A DNA stretch of 64,000 nucleotides from Akkermansia sp. GTDB taxonomy: Bacteria > Verrucomicrobiota > Verrucomicrobiia > Verrucomicrobiales > Akkermansiaceae. Below are positions 43,501 through 51,708 of this stretch, in pieces. The stretch covers positions 1 to 64,000 of the forward strand of contig NZ_JAJBTT010000028.1 of the NCBI RefSeq assembly GCF_020860705.1. The letters are read 5' to 3'. The translations under genes and the position numbers were made by a program. A model generated the notes under the pieces. That model had not been told where the DNA came from. It searched no databases and saw only the letters and a list, made by a program, of their open reading frames with translations. Position 1 is the stretch's first letter, and every line of letters starts with the position of its first letter.

Positions 43501-44251
43501 AGGCTCATCCGTAGGCGTGCGCGTTTTTGAAGACGGGCTGCGTGCGGCGGACTCCCACCGGGGAGGGTGCCTGCGCTTCATGCGCCTGCGCCAGGCGGAC
43601 CAGCTCAACCACCTCCGCAAAAAATTCCCGCTGAAGCTGGAAGGAAAACTCTCCCTGCACCTGCTTGGCCAGGATCCGTCCACCAATGCGGATGATCTGG
43701 TGGACGTCTCTGCGGAAATGGCCATGGGCCGTCCCCTCCCGCGTACGGCGGAACAATTTGCCGCTGCAGAAATGAACCTGCGGCAGAATCTCTTTGACGC
43801 CGCGCATGGCGTGGCGGATGTATGGGAACTGGTGGCAGCCACGGAGCATGCCGCAAGGGACTTCTCCGCCGCGCAGCAGGGGGTGCGCCATACGGAGCGC
43901 ATCACGGCGGATCTCCGCCGCCAGCTTGACTGGCTGCTCCGTCCCCGCTTTCTGTGGGCGCATGGAGTGGAACGCCTGCCGGACCTGAAACGGTACATGC
44001 AGGGCATCTCGGAACGCATCAGGCGCATCGGCCAGCAACCCCTCGCCAGGGAGCTGGAACGCCTGGACCTCTTTGAACGCGTTTATCTCCCCTGGCATCG
44101 GGCTTTGCCGGAGCATGCGGACGATCTGCGCTGGACGCAGTACGGCTACCTGCTGGAAGAATACCGCCTGGCCGTCTTCGCTCCCGCTATTTCTGTCAAA
44201 GGGCGCATCTCTGAAAAGCGGTTGATCACCGCGTTTGAAGAACTCTCCTGA
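40562..44251 (+). CDS. hrpA: DEAH-box ATP-dependent helicase HrpA
   Basis: 1229-residue RNA helicase. Motif I VVVGETGSGKTTQLPKM, motif II LDEAHERS, motif III SSATLD, motif VI QRAGRCGRV, then the winged-helix/OB region of DEAH helicases and a long C-terminal DUF3418-like part (about 600-1229), as in proteobacterial HrpA, which works on mRNA processing and stalled ribosomes. The start was set at MNISYPDLPISRRRDDIL because the upstream track codons fall in the ilvN terminator. Monocistronic; convergent with trkA. Confidence 0.92.
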   Translation: MNISYPDLPISRRRDDILAAMREHQIIVVVGETGSGKTTQLPKMAMELAGEAPGRVGCTQPRRLAAASVSRRVAEELNCELGGLVGYQVRFEEKAGPDTRLKFMTDGILLAETQHDPDLRQYHTLILDEAHERSLNIDFLLGYLKLLLDRRKDLRLVISSATLDAGGFSEFFGGAPIIQVEGRTYPVDLHYLPPVHEEEELSAHVARAVDWLDTLDDRGDVLVFLPGEREIREVAEKLEGRNLRNTRILPLFARLGLADQQRIFHPERGYRRIVLATNVAETSLTIPGIIYVIDSGLARVSRYSPARQVQRLQIEPVSKASGRQRAGRCGRVCEGVCIRLYSEEGWEDRQDFTDPEIRRSALAGALLRMKDLGLPEMPEFPLPDPPSSKLVTEGYRTLREIGALDKARQLTPVGRKLARLPIDPRLGRMLLEAQHEQALPEMLVIVAGLGVMDPRERPADAAQKADQAHAQWKDEDSDFLSLLRLWKAAWQFREGRRWRKNQLRKWCGKNFLNFNRMMEWFNLWEDLSRLVKETLKCKIPPLEAEAERQASFAMIHRSILAGVPRQFGLWDADNREYRGAGGRSFGIFPGSGLFRRKKRSEWVMGVELVDTTRLWMRRAARLEPEWVEQVAPHLCESHYSGARWDKEQGAVYAVERVMCGGLRIIDNRRVHYGRINPAHAREIMIREGLLGGGFRTRPGCIKHLEALREEVRQIELKLRRPDQVWCEEGVFEFFDRLIPQDCCTARAFLRWAGSVEKKDPEALHVPAQEAMYEFWGKDLLDGFPDEISCAGAEYAVYYQNDPGAEDDGVTLGVHIDQLPDVPEWLPEWGVPGHLAQRAECLLRTLPKDLRVFLQPISQKAAYFAELRHGLEPDGPLAQKLAEFVESETGRFCAPSFFDMNRIPAELVTKIWVCDDEGEELAMGTDVAELNGRLGKKLSRRFRETAADIVSVTGMKEWTCGNLEHTVDVAGRTGYVALVDEGSSVGVRVFEDGLRAADSHRGGCLRFMRLRQADQLNHLRKKFPLKLEGKLSLHLLGQDPSTNADDLVDVSAEMAMGRPLPRTAEQFAAAEMNLRQNLFDAAHGVADVWELVAATEHAARDFSAAQQGVRHTERITADLRRQLDWLLRPRFLWAHGVERLPDLKRYMQGISERIRRIGQQPLARELERLDLFERVYLPWHRALPEHADDLRWTQYGYLLEEYRLAVFAPAISVKGRISEKRLITAFEELS

Positions 44252-44381
44252 AAGCTATGGCTCCGGGAACTGGCCGGACTTTCCATCAGGAAGCCCGAAA
44301 AATCCTGTAAGAATTCCGGAACAGGAAAAAGCATGCCATGGCATGATTCCTCCCCCTTCCTTCATGGAAAATGTTTCCAGG

Positions 44382-45086
44382 TCACAAACCCTTGGAAAGC
44401 TGGGCGAATTCAATCAGGTTCGTTTCCTTGCCGAACAGGACCAGGATGTCGTGGTCTTCAAAAACGAGGTCCGGGGAAGGGGTGCCGATCACGGGAATGC
44501 GCGGGATGGAAAGGATTTCCCGGCGCCCCTGCGGGGTCTGGGCTTCTCCGCGGCGGATGGTCAGCAGGTTCAGATGGTGGTCCGTGCGCAGGCCCACGTC
44601 GCGGAGCCGCTTGCCCACCCAGATGCGCGGCACGGCTATTTCCACGATGCTGTGGTTTTCATCCATGGGGGAGACGCGCAGGAATTCCGGGGATTCCAGT
44701 TGGCTGGCGAGCTGCTTGGAAGCCACGCGGGACAGATTGATGAGCGCGTACACGTTCATCTGGCTCAGGATGTGTTCATGCACCGGGCTCATCACGCGGG
44801 CGTAAATGTAGCGGACGCCCATTTTCTGAAGGTGCGTGACGACCAGAAGGTTTTCTTCAAAGCTGTCCCCGATGGCGACGATGACGGCTGACTGCTCGTC
44901 CAGTTCCAGTTCGCGCAGGGCGGCCGGATTAGTGTAATCCGTTACAACGGCATAAGTAACCAAATCCTTGACCTGCTCCAGTTCTTCATCCGTGGAGGCG
45001 ACGGCCACTACTTCAATATTGCGGGCGGAAAGCTCAATGCAGAGTTCCTGCCCAAACTGGCCCAGGCCGATAACGGTATATCTCAT
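44382..45086 (-). CDS. trkA: Trk/Ktr potassium uptake regulatory protein
   Basis: 234-residue cytoplasmic gating subunit with one RCK unit: NAD-binding domain (VIGLGQFGQELCIELSARNI, VVAVASTDEELEQVKDL) and an RCK C-terminal domain (about 145-220, with VGKRLRDVGLRTDHHLNLLT). The half length compared with E. coli TrkA (about 458) makes it more like KtrA. It follows the channel gene by 10 bases and therefore forms a two-gene potassium system with it. Confidence 0.92.
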   Translation of the reverse strand: MRYTVIGLGQFGQELCIELSARNIEVVAVASTDEELEQVKDLVTYAVVTDYTNPAALRELELDEQSAVIVAIGDSFEENLLVVTHLQKMGVRYIYARVMSPVHEHILSQMNVYALINLSRVASKQLASQLESPEFLRVSPMDENHSIVEIAVPRIWVGKRLRDVGLRTDHHLNLLTIRRGEAQTPQGRREILSIPRIPVIGTPSPDLVFEDHDILVLFGKETNLIEFAQLSKGL

Positions 45087-45096
45087 AACGGTATGT

Positions 45097-46845
45097 TCAG
45101 GTTAGCGGGATTTTGACGGATGGATAGCGGTAATGCCGCGGGGTGGGGGTGCCGGCCAGCGCAATGAGAAAGGCGAAGAGCCCCACGCGGCCGGCGAGCA
45201 TGTTGATGATGAGAAGATATTTGGAAGGGTCGCTCAGATCAGGCGTGATTCCCCGTGACACGCCTACGGTAGCAAAAGCGCTGCAATTTTCAAAGAAGAT
45301 ATCCAGTGAGCTCATGGCGGGCTCCAGGCTGCAGATCAGGATGGTGAAGCAGCCGATCCAGGCGCAGGAGACCACCACCGTGATCACGCACCGCGCCACG
45401 GTGCGCTGGTCAATGCGGCGGTGAAAAAATTCCACATGGTCCCGCCCGCGGAGAATACGCAGGATTTCCGCGCCTGCAATGGCGCAGGTGGTGGTTCTCA
45501 TGCCGCCCGCCGTGCCGCCGGGGCTGCCGCCCACCACCATCAGGCCGCACATGATGAGGCTGGCGGCTGGCAGGTAGTGGCTGTAATCGCTGATGTTGAA
45601 GCCCGCCGTGCGGGACGTGACGCTGTCAAAAAGGCAGTTCCAGAGGTGCTGCCCCAGCGGGGCAGAGGCATGGGGCGCTGAAACGGCAAAGATGGACAGG
45701 GCTCCCCCTGCCAGCAGAATGCCGGTGGTGATCATCACCAGTTTGAAATAAGGGCTCCACTGCATGCGCAGGCGGCGGTGCTTCGCCAGAAAGCGGTTGA
45801 CCAGCCGGGAATTGATTTCCTTGTAAATGCCGAAGCCCAGGCCGCCGCAGATGATCAGTGCCATGATGACGGCCTGCCCGCTGTAGCACAGGCGGATGCC
45901 CGGCTCCATCAGATTCATCGGAAACGTGGAAAAACCTGCGTTGCAGAAAGCGGAAACGGAATGGAAAAGGGAATGCCACCACAGGGGTTCCCCCATCAGG
46001 TTGATGTCTTTCCCCTCCCACGAAAAATAAAGGAGAACGGCGCCGCACAATTCAATAAACAGCGTACTTACCACAATCGTGGTGATGAAGGAGACCACGG
46101 ACCCCAGATTGCCTTCGTCCAGCAAGTCCGTCAGCAGCACGCGGTCCCGCAGGGAAAATCCCTGGCCCGCCACCATGGCCACGAAGTAGGCGAACGTCAT
46201 GATGCCGAACCCGCCGATCTGGATGAGCGCAAGCGTGAACATTTCTCCCAGCGGGGTGAAGATATGGGCGAAGTCCACGGCGTTCAGGCCGGTGACGCAT
46301 ACGGCGCTGGTACTGGTGAACAGGGCGTCCGTAAAGCTCAGCGTGATGCCCGGATACGTGGAATTGGGAAGCAGGAGAAGCCCGGTTCCTGCCAGAATGA
46401 CTACTCCCAGGGAGGCCACAAACTGCATGGCGGGGGCCATCAGCGGGCGCCCTTTTTTCTGTTTGCCCAGCAGCCATTGGAAAATCTTGGTCAGGGACAT
46501 CAGCGTGGGAATGGCAATCAGGCCGGCCGTAATCACCAGGCGGGAAAGCTCCGTAAACCTCATGAAACTGTCCTCCTGCTGCTCCCTGTCGATCAGGATG
46601 AAGATCAGCAGGCAGCTGATGATCTGGAAGACCAGCAGCCTCAGGGAAGGCCTGTTGATTTCCTTCCGGAAGTAGGAGCCCAGCACGCCCGTCAGGTGCC
46701 CCAGCGTGGCGACGGCCGCAATCAGGCGCGACCATTCATGTTCCGCACGCGTCAGGGGCCACCCCAGTTCCCAAATCACCGCTCCCAGAAGGATGGCGAT
46801 GCAGATGGCTGCAAGTTTGGTAAATCCCGAGCGTGTGTTTGTCAT
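45097..46845 (-). CDS. Trk/Ktr-type potassium transporter membrane subunit
   Basis: 582-residue inner-membrane channel of the TrkH/KtrB superfamily. Four pore-loop signatures appear in order: TSTSAVCVTGLNAVDF, HSVSAFCNAGFSTFP, DSVTSRTAGFNISDYS and NCSAFATVGVSRG, each with the filter Gly. About 130 extra N-terminal residues with additional hydrophobic helices precede the core, which is longer than KtrB. Co-transcribed with the trkA-like gene downstream. A hairpin lies about 90 bases upstream. Confidence 0.92.
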   Translation of the reverse strand: MTNTRSGFTKLAAICIAILLGAVIWELGWPLTRAEHEWSRLIAAVATLGHLTGVLGSYFRKEINRPSLRLLVFQIISCLLIFILIDREQQEDSFMRFTELSRLVITAGLIAIPTLMSLTKIFQWLLGKQKKGRPLMAPAMQFVASLGVVILAGTGLLLLPNSTYPGITLSFTDALFTSTSAVCVTGLNAVDFAHIFTPLGEMFTLALIQIGGFGIMTFAYFVAMVAGQGFSLRDRVLLTDLLDEGNLGSVVSFITTIVVSTLFIELCGAVLLYFSWEGKDINLMGEPLWWHSLFHSVSAFCNAGFSTFPMNLMEPGIRLCYSGQAVIMALIICGGLGFGIYKEINSRLVNRFLAKHRRLRMQWSPYFKLVMITTGILLAGGALSIFAVSAPHASAPLGQHLWNCLFDSVTSRTAGFNISDYSHYLPAASLIMCGLMVVGGSPGGTAGGMRTTTCAIAGAEILRILRGRDHVEFFHRRIDQRTVARCVITVVVSCAWIGCFTILICSLEPAMSSLDIFFENCSAFATVGVSRGITPDLSDPSKYLLIINMLAGRVGLFAFLIALAGTPTPRHYRYPSVKIPLT

Positions 46846-46932
46846 GGGTGGAGATGCCTTGCGCGGAGTCTACCACTTGGGCACGGAAAGAAAAGTATTA
46901 AGCCGTCTGCCCTTCTTCCCCCGAATTTTTCC

Positions 46933-46962
46933 GCATATTTCCGGAGTGTCCCGGAAATATGC
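46933..46962. promoter_or_regulatory. Perfect 12-bp inverted repeat upstream of the potassium transporter
   Basis: GCATATTTCCGG and CCGGAAATATGC are separated by 6 bases. There is no T run on either strand, so it is not a normal terminator. It could be an operator for the transporter gene, an mRNA structure, or an end-of-transcript hairpin for the esterase gene. Confidence 0.45.
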
Positions 46963-47109
46963 CTTGAGGAGGAAAACATGGCTTCCAGCAACGTCCCCGG
47001 CAGAATCCGGACCGGCCGGAGAACGCCGCAGAGGCTTGCGGCATTTCATCGGGCATCAGAACCCATTCCCCGTTTTAATCTGCATGCAGATGAACGCCCG
47101 GAAAAAAGG

Positions 47110-49566
47110 TCAGCTTCTGCGGCGCATGGCCAGCAGGACGGTAACGCCCAGAAGTCCCAGCAAGGCGGAAGAAGGTTCCGGAATGGAGAGCGTCACGATT
47201 CCGGTGGAAGCGTCGTAATTCAGGATATTCCAGCTGCTGGACGCATCGGCCATGGAAAAATCTTCCGCGGAGGACAGTCCGTTCAGGGAACCTCCGGAAA
47301 CATCCGTTATCTTGAAGGCCAGGGTACCGGCGGCATCCATGGTTCCGCTGACGTCCAGCGTCAGGCCATTCAACAGGTTCAATGTGCCTCCGGTCATGAT
47401 GATGGCGGCCAGTCCTTCGCCGCCGTCCACCAGGTTTCTTGATGAAAGTTCCACCGTGAAATTGCCCGCCGTCAGGCTGTCTCCCGTTCCCAGCGTCATG
47501 GAATTGCCGGCCAGAATCCGGGAGCCGTCGGACAAGGCCAGCTGCCCCGTCAAATGCTGGTTGGCCCAGATGACCTGGTGGGCGATTTCCACCCGCGCGG
47601 CAGAGCTCCAATTCAGAACTTCCCCCCCGGCCAGGCGGATGGCGCTGGAAACGTCGTAATGGTTCAAATCCAGCGTTCCCCCCGTGTAAACGGCGGCGGT
47701 TCCCGTACCCAGGGCATCCTTGTCTCCGAGCCGCAGGGTGCCTCCCTGGATCCGGGTGCCTCCCGTGTAGGTATTGGCGTGGGACAGCACCAGCGTATTG
47801 TCGGTGGTTTTGGACAGGGCCCCTTTTCCGGAAATCTCTCCGGCCAGGGTCAGGACGCTTCCGGAAGAGTTGGTGGAGCTTCCGAAGGAGGAAACGGTAC
47901 CCTCTTCCAACATAAAATGATTGTTCCACGTATTGGCCGTCACGTTTTCCCAGCCGGCCAGGACCGTCGCCCCCTGAAGATGGATGGCGCCGGAACCCCA
48001 GCCGGAGGCCGCCGTTTGCGAATCCTTCCCGTTCATCGTGATTTCGACGCCCGGACCGATGGTCCAGTTTCCCGTGAAGGCGGCGGCGTTGGTATTGATG
48101 TAGGTACTGACATTAACCCTGGCTATCCCGGCCGGATCAGCCGCGAGGGTGGAATTGCTGATGGAGACGTCCCCGCTTCCGGTGATGAAGGAAAGAACCT
48201 GGTTGCCGGCATTGCTGTTTCCTGCGCCGCTGCCCTGAATAGCGAGGGTACTGCCGCCTGCGATGTTCCATGACTGTTTTCCCTGCAATTCCAGAACGGC
48301 GTCAATATTCAGATTCTTGCCGGCGGCAATGTCAATGCCGCCATTGCCGAGGATCAGGTGCCCGTCTTCCAGGGAAGGGGAGGCGCTGCCGTCCACGGCC
48401 ACGCCCCGGATGGTAATGGTGTTCAGGTAGGTGTCTTCAATCCTGATGCCGTAAAGAACGGCATTGGTTCCGGCAGCTGTACTCACCATGTTGTCCTTGG
48501 CGGATGAAGCCACGTCCCATACGGCCACGCTGTCCACCGGAAGCTTGCCGTTCATCCAGGCGTCTGTGGAAGACAGGGCGGCATCGTAATTTCCGCTGCG
48601 TACGGTGCCCGTATCATAGCCGGCGAGCCTGGCCGCCTCATAGGCATACCGTGCTCCGATGGTAATTTGGGACTTCCCGTCGTAATGAACGCCCATGGCA
48701 TCCCCTGAAGTGATTTTGGCGAGGTCCCGCGTGGGAACCCAGCCCATGTTGTCGTTGGCCTGGGCCAGGGCTTTCTGCTGGTCGCGCGTCGTTCCGGAGG
48801 AACCTTCATTGCCGTTGAAGCCGCCGGTGACATCTCCGGTTTCGGCATTCGTGACATTGGCCGTAGACCACTGGGCCTGTTCTCCCAGGATGGCCTGGTG
48901 CTCCGCCAAGCCGGTGGTGTCCACGCCTGCCTGGCTGACGTCCGCCTGCAAATTGTCCAGAAACGTTAAAAAGGAATCGCCGACGTTGCTTGCATTGCCG
49001 TTGGATTCCCCCTGCAGGTACATCACGCCCATGATTTCCACCTGGTCGTAGCCGTTGGCCAGGGCATTCGCGCAAGCCTGCCGGACGGTTTCCACCATGG
49101 TATTGTACGCATTGGTTCCCTTGTTCCAGTAGGAATTGCCGCCTCCGTCCAGGGAAACCTTGACGATGCCCATCTCCGTGCTTCCGGATGAAGAGCCGCC
49201 CAGGGACCATCCCTTGCGTTCCATCACGGCCGCGAATCCGTACTCCGGCCCCATGCAGTTGTAATTGCTTTTCGCCGTTCCGCACACCTGCGGAACCACG
49301 GAACCCCAGGAAGAGGAAGCCGCAGGATTGTAATCCACAGAGTTGCCGGAATCCTTGTTGAAATTGTTGTGCCAGAATTTGGTGCTCCCGTCGGACTTGT
49401 ATTGTTCCAGCAATTCGGCGGATGCCGGAGAACCCTTGACTGCGCCCAGGGAATTGGACTGGCCCGTCAGGATGTATAATTGGAGCGTTTTGGCGTTCGC
49501 CGTGCCGATCAGGGCTGCCGCCAGGGGAATGTACAGCAGGCCGCGGCAAAAAGGAGACAGTTTCAT
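47110..49566 (-). CDS. Sialate O-acetylesterase-like protein with autotransporter-type repeats and PEP-CTERM
   Basis: 818-residue exported protein. After the signal peptide (MKLSPFCRGLLYIPLAAALI) is a SASA/SGNH-type esterase domain (about 25-320) with LYILTGQSNSLGA (catalytic Ser) and MYLQGESNGNASNV. The rest is a beta-rich passenger with autotransporter-associated repeats (TYTGGTRIQGGTLRLGDKDA) and a C-terminal PEP-CTERM signal (SIPEPSSALLGLLGVTVLLA). Removing O-acetyl groups from sialic acid would help the sialidase act; this is inferred. The track start was shortened to the ATG at 49566. Confidence 0.85.
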   Translation of the reverse strand: MKLSPFCRGLLYIPLAAALIGTANAKTLQLYILTGQSNSLGAVKGSPASAELLEQYKSDGSTKFWHNNFNKDSGNSVDYNPAASSSWGSVVPQVCGTAKSNYNCMGPEYGFAAVMERKGWSLGGSSSGSTEMGIVKVSLDGGGNSYWNKGTNAYNTMVETVRQACANALANGYDQVEIMGVMYLQGESNGNASNVGDSFLTFLDNLQADVSQAGVDTTGLAEHQAILGEQAQWSTANVTNAETGDVTGGFNGNEGSSGTTRDQQKALAQANDNMGWVPTRDLAKITSGDAMGVHYDGKSQITIGARYAYEAARLAGYDTGTVRSGNYDAALSSTDAWMNGKLPVDSVAVWDVASSAKDNMVSTAAGTNAVLYGIRIEDTYLNTITIRGVAVDGSASPSLEDGHLILGNGGIDIAAGKNLNIDAVLELQGKQSWNIAGGSTLAIQGSGAGNSNAGNQVLSFITGSGDVSISNSTLAADPAGIARVNVSTYINTNAAAFTGNWTIGPGVEITMNGKDSQTAASGWGSGAIHLQGATVLAGWENVTANTWNNHFMLEEGTVSSFGSSTNSSGSVLTLAGEISGKGALSKTTDNTLVLSHANTYTGGTRIQGGTLRLGDKDALGTGTAAVYTGGTLDLNHYDVSSAIRLAGGEVLNWSSAARVEIAHQVIWANQHLTGQLALSDGSRILAGNSMTLGTGDSLTAGNFTVELSSRNLVDGGEGLAAIIMTGGTLNLLNGLTLDVSGTMDAAGTLAFKITDVSGGSLNGLSSAEDFSMADASSSWNILNYDASTGIVTLSIPEPSSALLGLLGVTVLLAMRRRS

Positions 49567-49651
49567 GGCAGTTGTTTTCAGAAAAGTAAAAAATAAAAGC
49601 CGTTGGCGGTAAAACACGGCCAACGGCTTTCATGAAGAGAAAGACCTTGGC

Positions 49652-50425
49652 CTATTTTCTCCGGCGGCGCAGGCACAGCGCTCCAAGTCCCAGCAGACCC
49701 AGGGAGGCAGTGGCCGGTTCCGGTACGTTGATGATGGCTGCCAGATCGTCTTGCGTTGCCGCTCCTTCCCAGAAGCTGAGGCCGGATACCGTCGGGGAGC
49801 ATTGGTAATTGGGCAATGAACCCCAGCAGCCGATGTACAGTGTATTCAGGAGCCCGGCTTGTGTTTTTCCATTCCAGTATATATTCTGGGTGGTTCCGTT
49901 CTGCGTGATAAATAGACTATAGTTGCCTCCGGCCTCAACGGAGAGAGTCAGGGAGAAAGGATCGGTAAAACTAATGGCGTTGCTCAAAGCGCTGGCAGGA
50001 CGGCCCCCACTGGCGCCATCGTTTGCGATTCCAATTTTATTTCCGGTTTCATAACGTCCCAGGATGGAATTGTTGCCTGTTCCCCCGATAGAAGCGCAAA
50101 AGATGGAATCCTGATTGTCAAGGCCGGTAGCTTTGGCAAAATTGATATTGACGGTATAACCGGAAGCTCCTGAAAGATTCAGGCTGGAAACGTCCAAGCC
50201 GTTTTTCTTTGCGTTCGTTGCGTTGGATGTCCAGGTTCCGTCATCGTTCCAGGTGGCGTCATTGAGCGTCCAGCTGAGGGCGGTTGTGCCCAGGTCGGAG
50301 GCGGCGGTGCCGCTGCCTGGGGAAGTTTGGTCAAACCGGGAAAAGCCGGAAACCAGAGTTACGCTTGCCTGGACTCCCGAGACTCCAAGGAGCCCCATGG
50401 CCAGGATAAATAATGTTTTCTTCAT
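49652..50425 (-). CDS. PEP-CTERM exported protein, function unknown
   Basis: 257-residue protein with a signal peptide (MKKTLFILAMGLLGVSGVQA) and PEP-CTERM tail (VPEPATASLGLLGLGALCLR plus Arg residues). The cargo is a beta-rich fold with Gly, Ser and Asn-rich strands (SINFxx-type stretches such as NISFxx are absent), resembling LamG/concanavalin-like passenger domains only loosely. It lies upstream of the esterase gene on the same strand and may be co-transcribed with it. The inverted-repeat element 50483-50673 lies in its promoter region. Confidence 0.75.
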   Translation of the reverse strand: MKKTLFILAMGLLGVSGVQASVTLVSGFSRFDQTSPGSGTAASDLGTTALSWTLNDATWNDDGTWTSNATNAKKNGLDVSSLNLSGASGYTVNINFAKATGLDNQDSIFCASIGGTGNNSILGRYETGNKIGIANDGASGGRPASALSNAISFTDPFSLTLSVEAGGNYSLFITQNGTTQNIYWNGKTQAGLLNTLYIGCWGSLPNYQCSPTVSGLSFWEGAATQDDLAAIINVPEPATASLGLLGLGALCLRRRRK

Positions 50426-50482
50426 ATAATTAAATTGTTAGACAAGGAAAAGAACAACGGGGTGAATCTGTAATTCCTTTAA

Positions 50483-50673
50483 CGGATTGCGAATCCGGTT
50501 CTTCGATTTTTTCCGTCTTTAAGAGGACGACCCCTATCCATCCCCCGTAAAATCAGCAACGGGAGAGATTAAAAAAAAGACCAGTTATAGGAAAAGATTC
50601 TTATTTTCAATGAATTAAAAATCATAATTCTTTTATGGTCATATTTTTTTATTTGAACCGGATTCGCAATCCG
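50483..50673. repeat. Element with perfect 19-bp inverted-repeat ends, candidate invertible promoter
   Basis: CGGATTGCGAATCCGGTTC (50483-50501) and its exact complement GAACCGGATTCGCAATCCG (50655-50673) flank 153 AT-rich bases. Each end is itself nearly palindromic (CGGATT-GCG-AATCCG), like recombinase core sites. It lies between the divergent PEP-CTERM gene and hisF, the position of a promoter that could switch direction. Confidence 0.6.
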
Positions 50674-50888
50674 CAAAACGAGTTTGATGATTGCATGGAA
50701 TGTGGTGGAAAATTCTTTTTCAAGCGTCGCTATTTATTGAATTTCAATATTATAAAAAAGAGAGGGAAGAGCGGGAGACAACTTGGAACGTCCGAAGACA
50801 GAGCGAACTGGACGATGAAAAACGCACGCGGCAGGCCAAGCCGTATTTTAAGCTTTTCCTTTTGAGGAAGAGCTGGCTTGATAAGGGC

Positions 50889-51656
50889 GTGCTGGCAAAA
50901 AGAATCATTCCGTGTTTGGACGTAACAGACGGCAGAGTCGTCAAAGGGACCAACTTCGTCAATCTGAGGGATGCCGGGGATCCGGTGGAATGCGCCAGGG
51001 CCTATGATGCGCAGCAGGCGGACGAGCTTGTTTTTCTGGACATCACCGCTTCTTCCAACGGGCGCGCCACCATGGTGGACGTGGTACGCCGCACGGCGGC
51101 GTGCTGTTTCATGCCGCTGACGGTGGGCGGAGGCATCCGCTCCGTGAAAGACATGCGTGAAATGCTCCTGGCGGGCGCGGACAAGGTGTCCCTGAATACG
51201 GCGGCCATCAACCGTCCGGAACTGATCAATGAAGGTGCGGCGGCCTTCGGCAGCCAGTGCATCGTCGTGGCCATTGACGCCAAGAGGCAGTCTCCCGGCA
51301 AGTGGGGAGTTTCCACCCACGGAGGAAGGAAATTCGCAGGCAGGGATGCGGTGGAATGGGCTGTGGAGGCGGAACGCCGCGGAGCCGGGGAAATCCTGCT
51401 GACCAGCATGGATGCGGACGGAGCCAGGACGGGCTATGATCTTGAACTGACCCGCGCCGTCAGTGAGGCGGTCCGCATTCCCGTGATCGCCAGCGGTGGC
51501 GCGGGCAATCTGGATCACATGGTGGAAGTGCTGGTGGAAGGAAAGGCGGACGCCGTCCTGGCAGCCTCCATCTTCCATTTTGGCGAATACACGGTGCCGG
51601 AAGCCAAGGCGTACTTTGCTTCCAGAGATATTCCCGTGCGCCCGGTGGTGAAATAG
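50889..51656 (+). CDS. hisF: Imidazole glycerol phosphate synthase subunit HisF
   Basis: Cyclase subunit of histidine synthesis; uses ammonia from HisH to make imidazole glycerol phosphate and AICAR. The 255-residue (beta/alpha)8 barrel has the standard start (V/M)[19 protein letters not shown], catalytic Asp residues in PCLDV and SMDADGA, and ASGGAGN near the end. Track sequence before the GTG at 50889 is not HisF-like, so this GTG was chosen. It stands apart from any other his gene in the window. The upstream DNA includes the inverted-repeat element. Confidence 0.95.
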   Translation: MLAKRIIPCLDVTDGRVVKGTNFVNLRDAGDPVECARAYDAQQADELVFLDITASSNGRATMVDVVRRTAACCFMPLTVGGGIRSVKDMREMLLAGADKVSLNTAAINRPELINEGAAAFGSQCIVVAIDAKRQSPGKWGVSTHGGRKFAGRDAVEWAVEAERRGAGEILLTSMDADGARTGYDLELTRAVSEAVRIPVIASGGAGNLDHMVEVLVEGKADAVLAASIFHFGEYTVPEAKAYFASRDIPVRPVVK

Positions 51657-51708
51657 CCATAAAATGAGCCTGGATGAAAGTATGGAGAGCGTTTCCGCGT
51701 ACTGGGAA

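Noticed and set aside
44332-44345. Perfect palindrome CATGCCATGGCATG downstream of trkA
   Set aside because: Could form a weak terminator with the adjacent T run on the minus strand, but without a loop the stem is only about 5 bp; not strong enough to list.
45778-47442. 554-residue frame across the trk operon, with an ATG at 46978 preceded by gaggagg
   Set aside because: Most of it is antisense to the transporter gene. The ATG with a good ribosome site was considered as a separate gene, but its product is Arg/Gln-rich and runs antisense into the esterase gene.
47924-47933. Half of a ParB-type site (TGTTCCACGT) in the esterase gene
   Set aside because: Only the left half matches; the right arm is TTGG rather than GGAACA.
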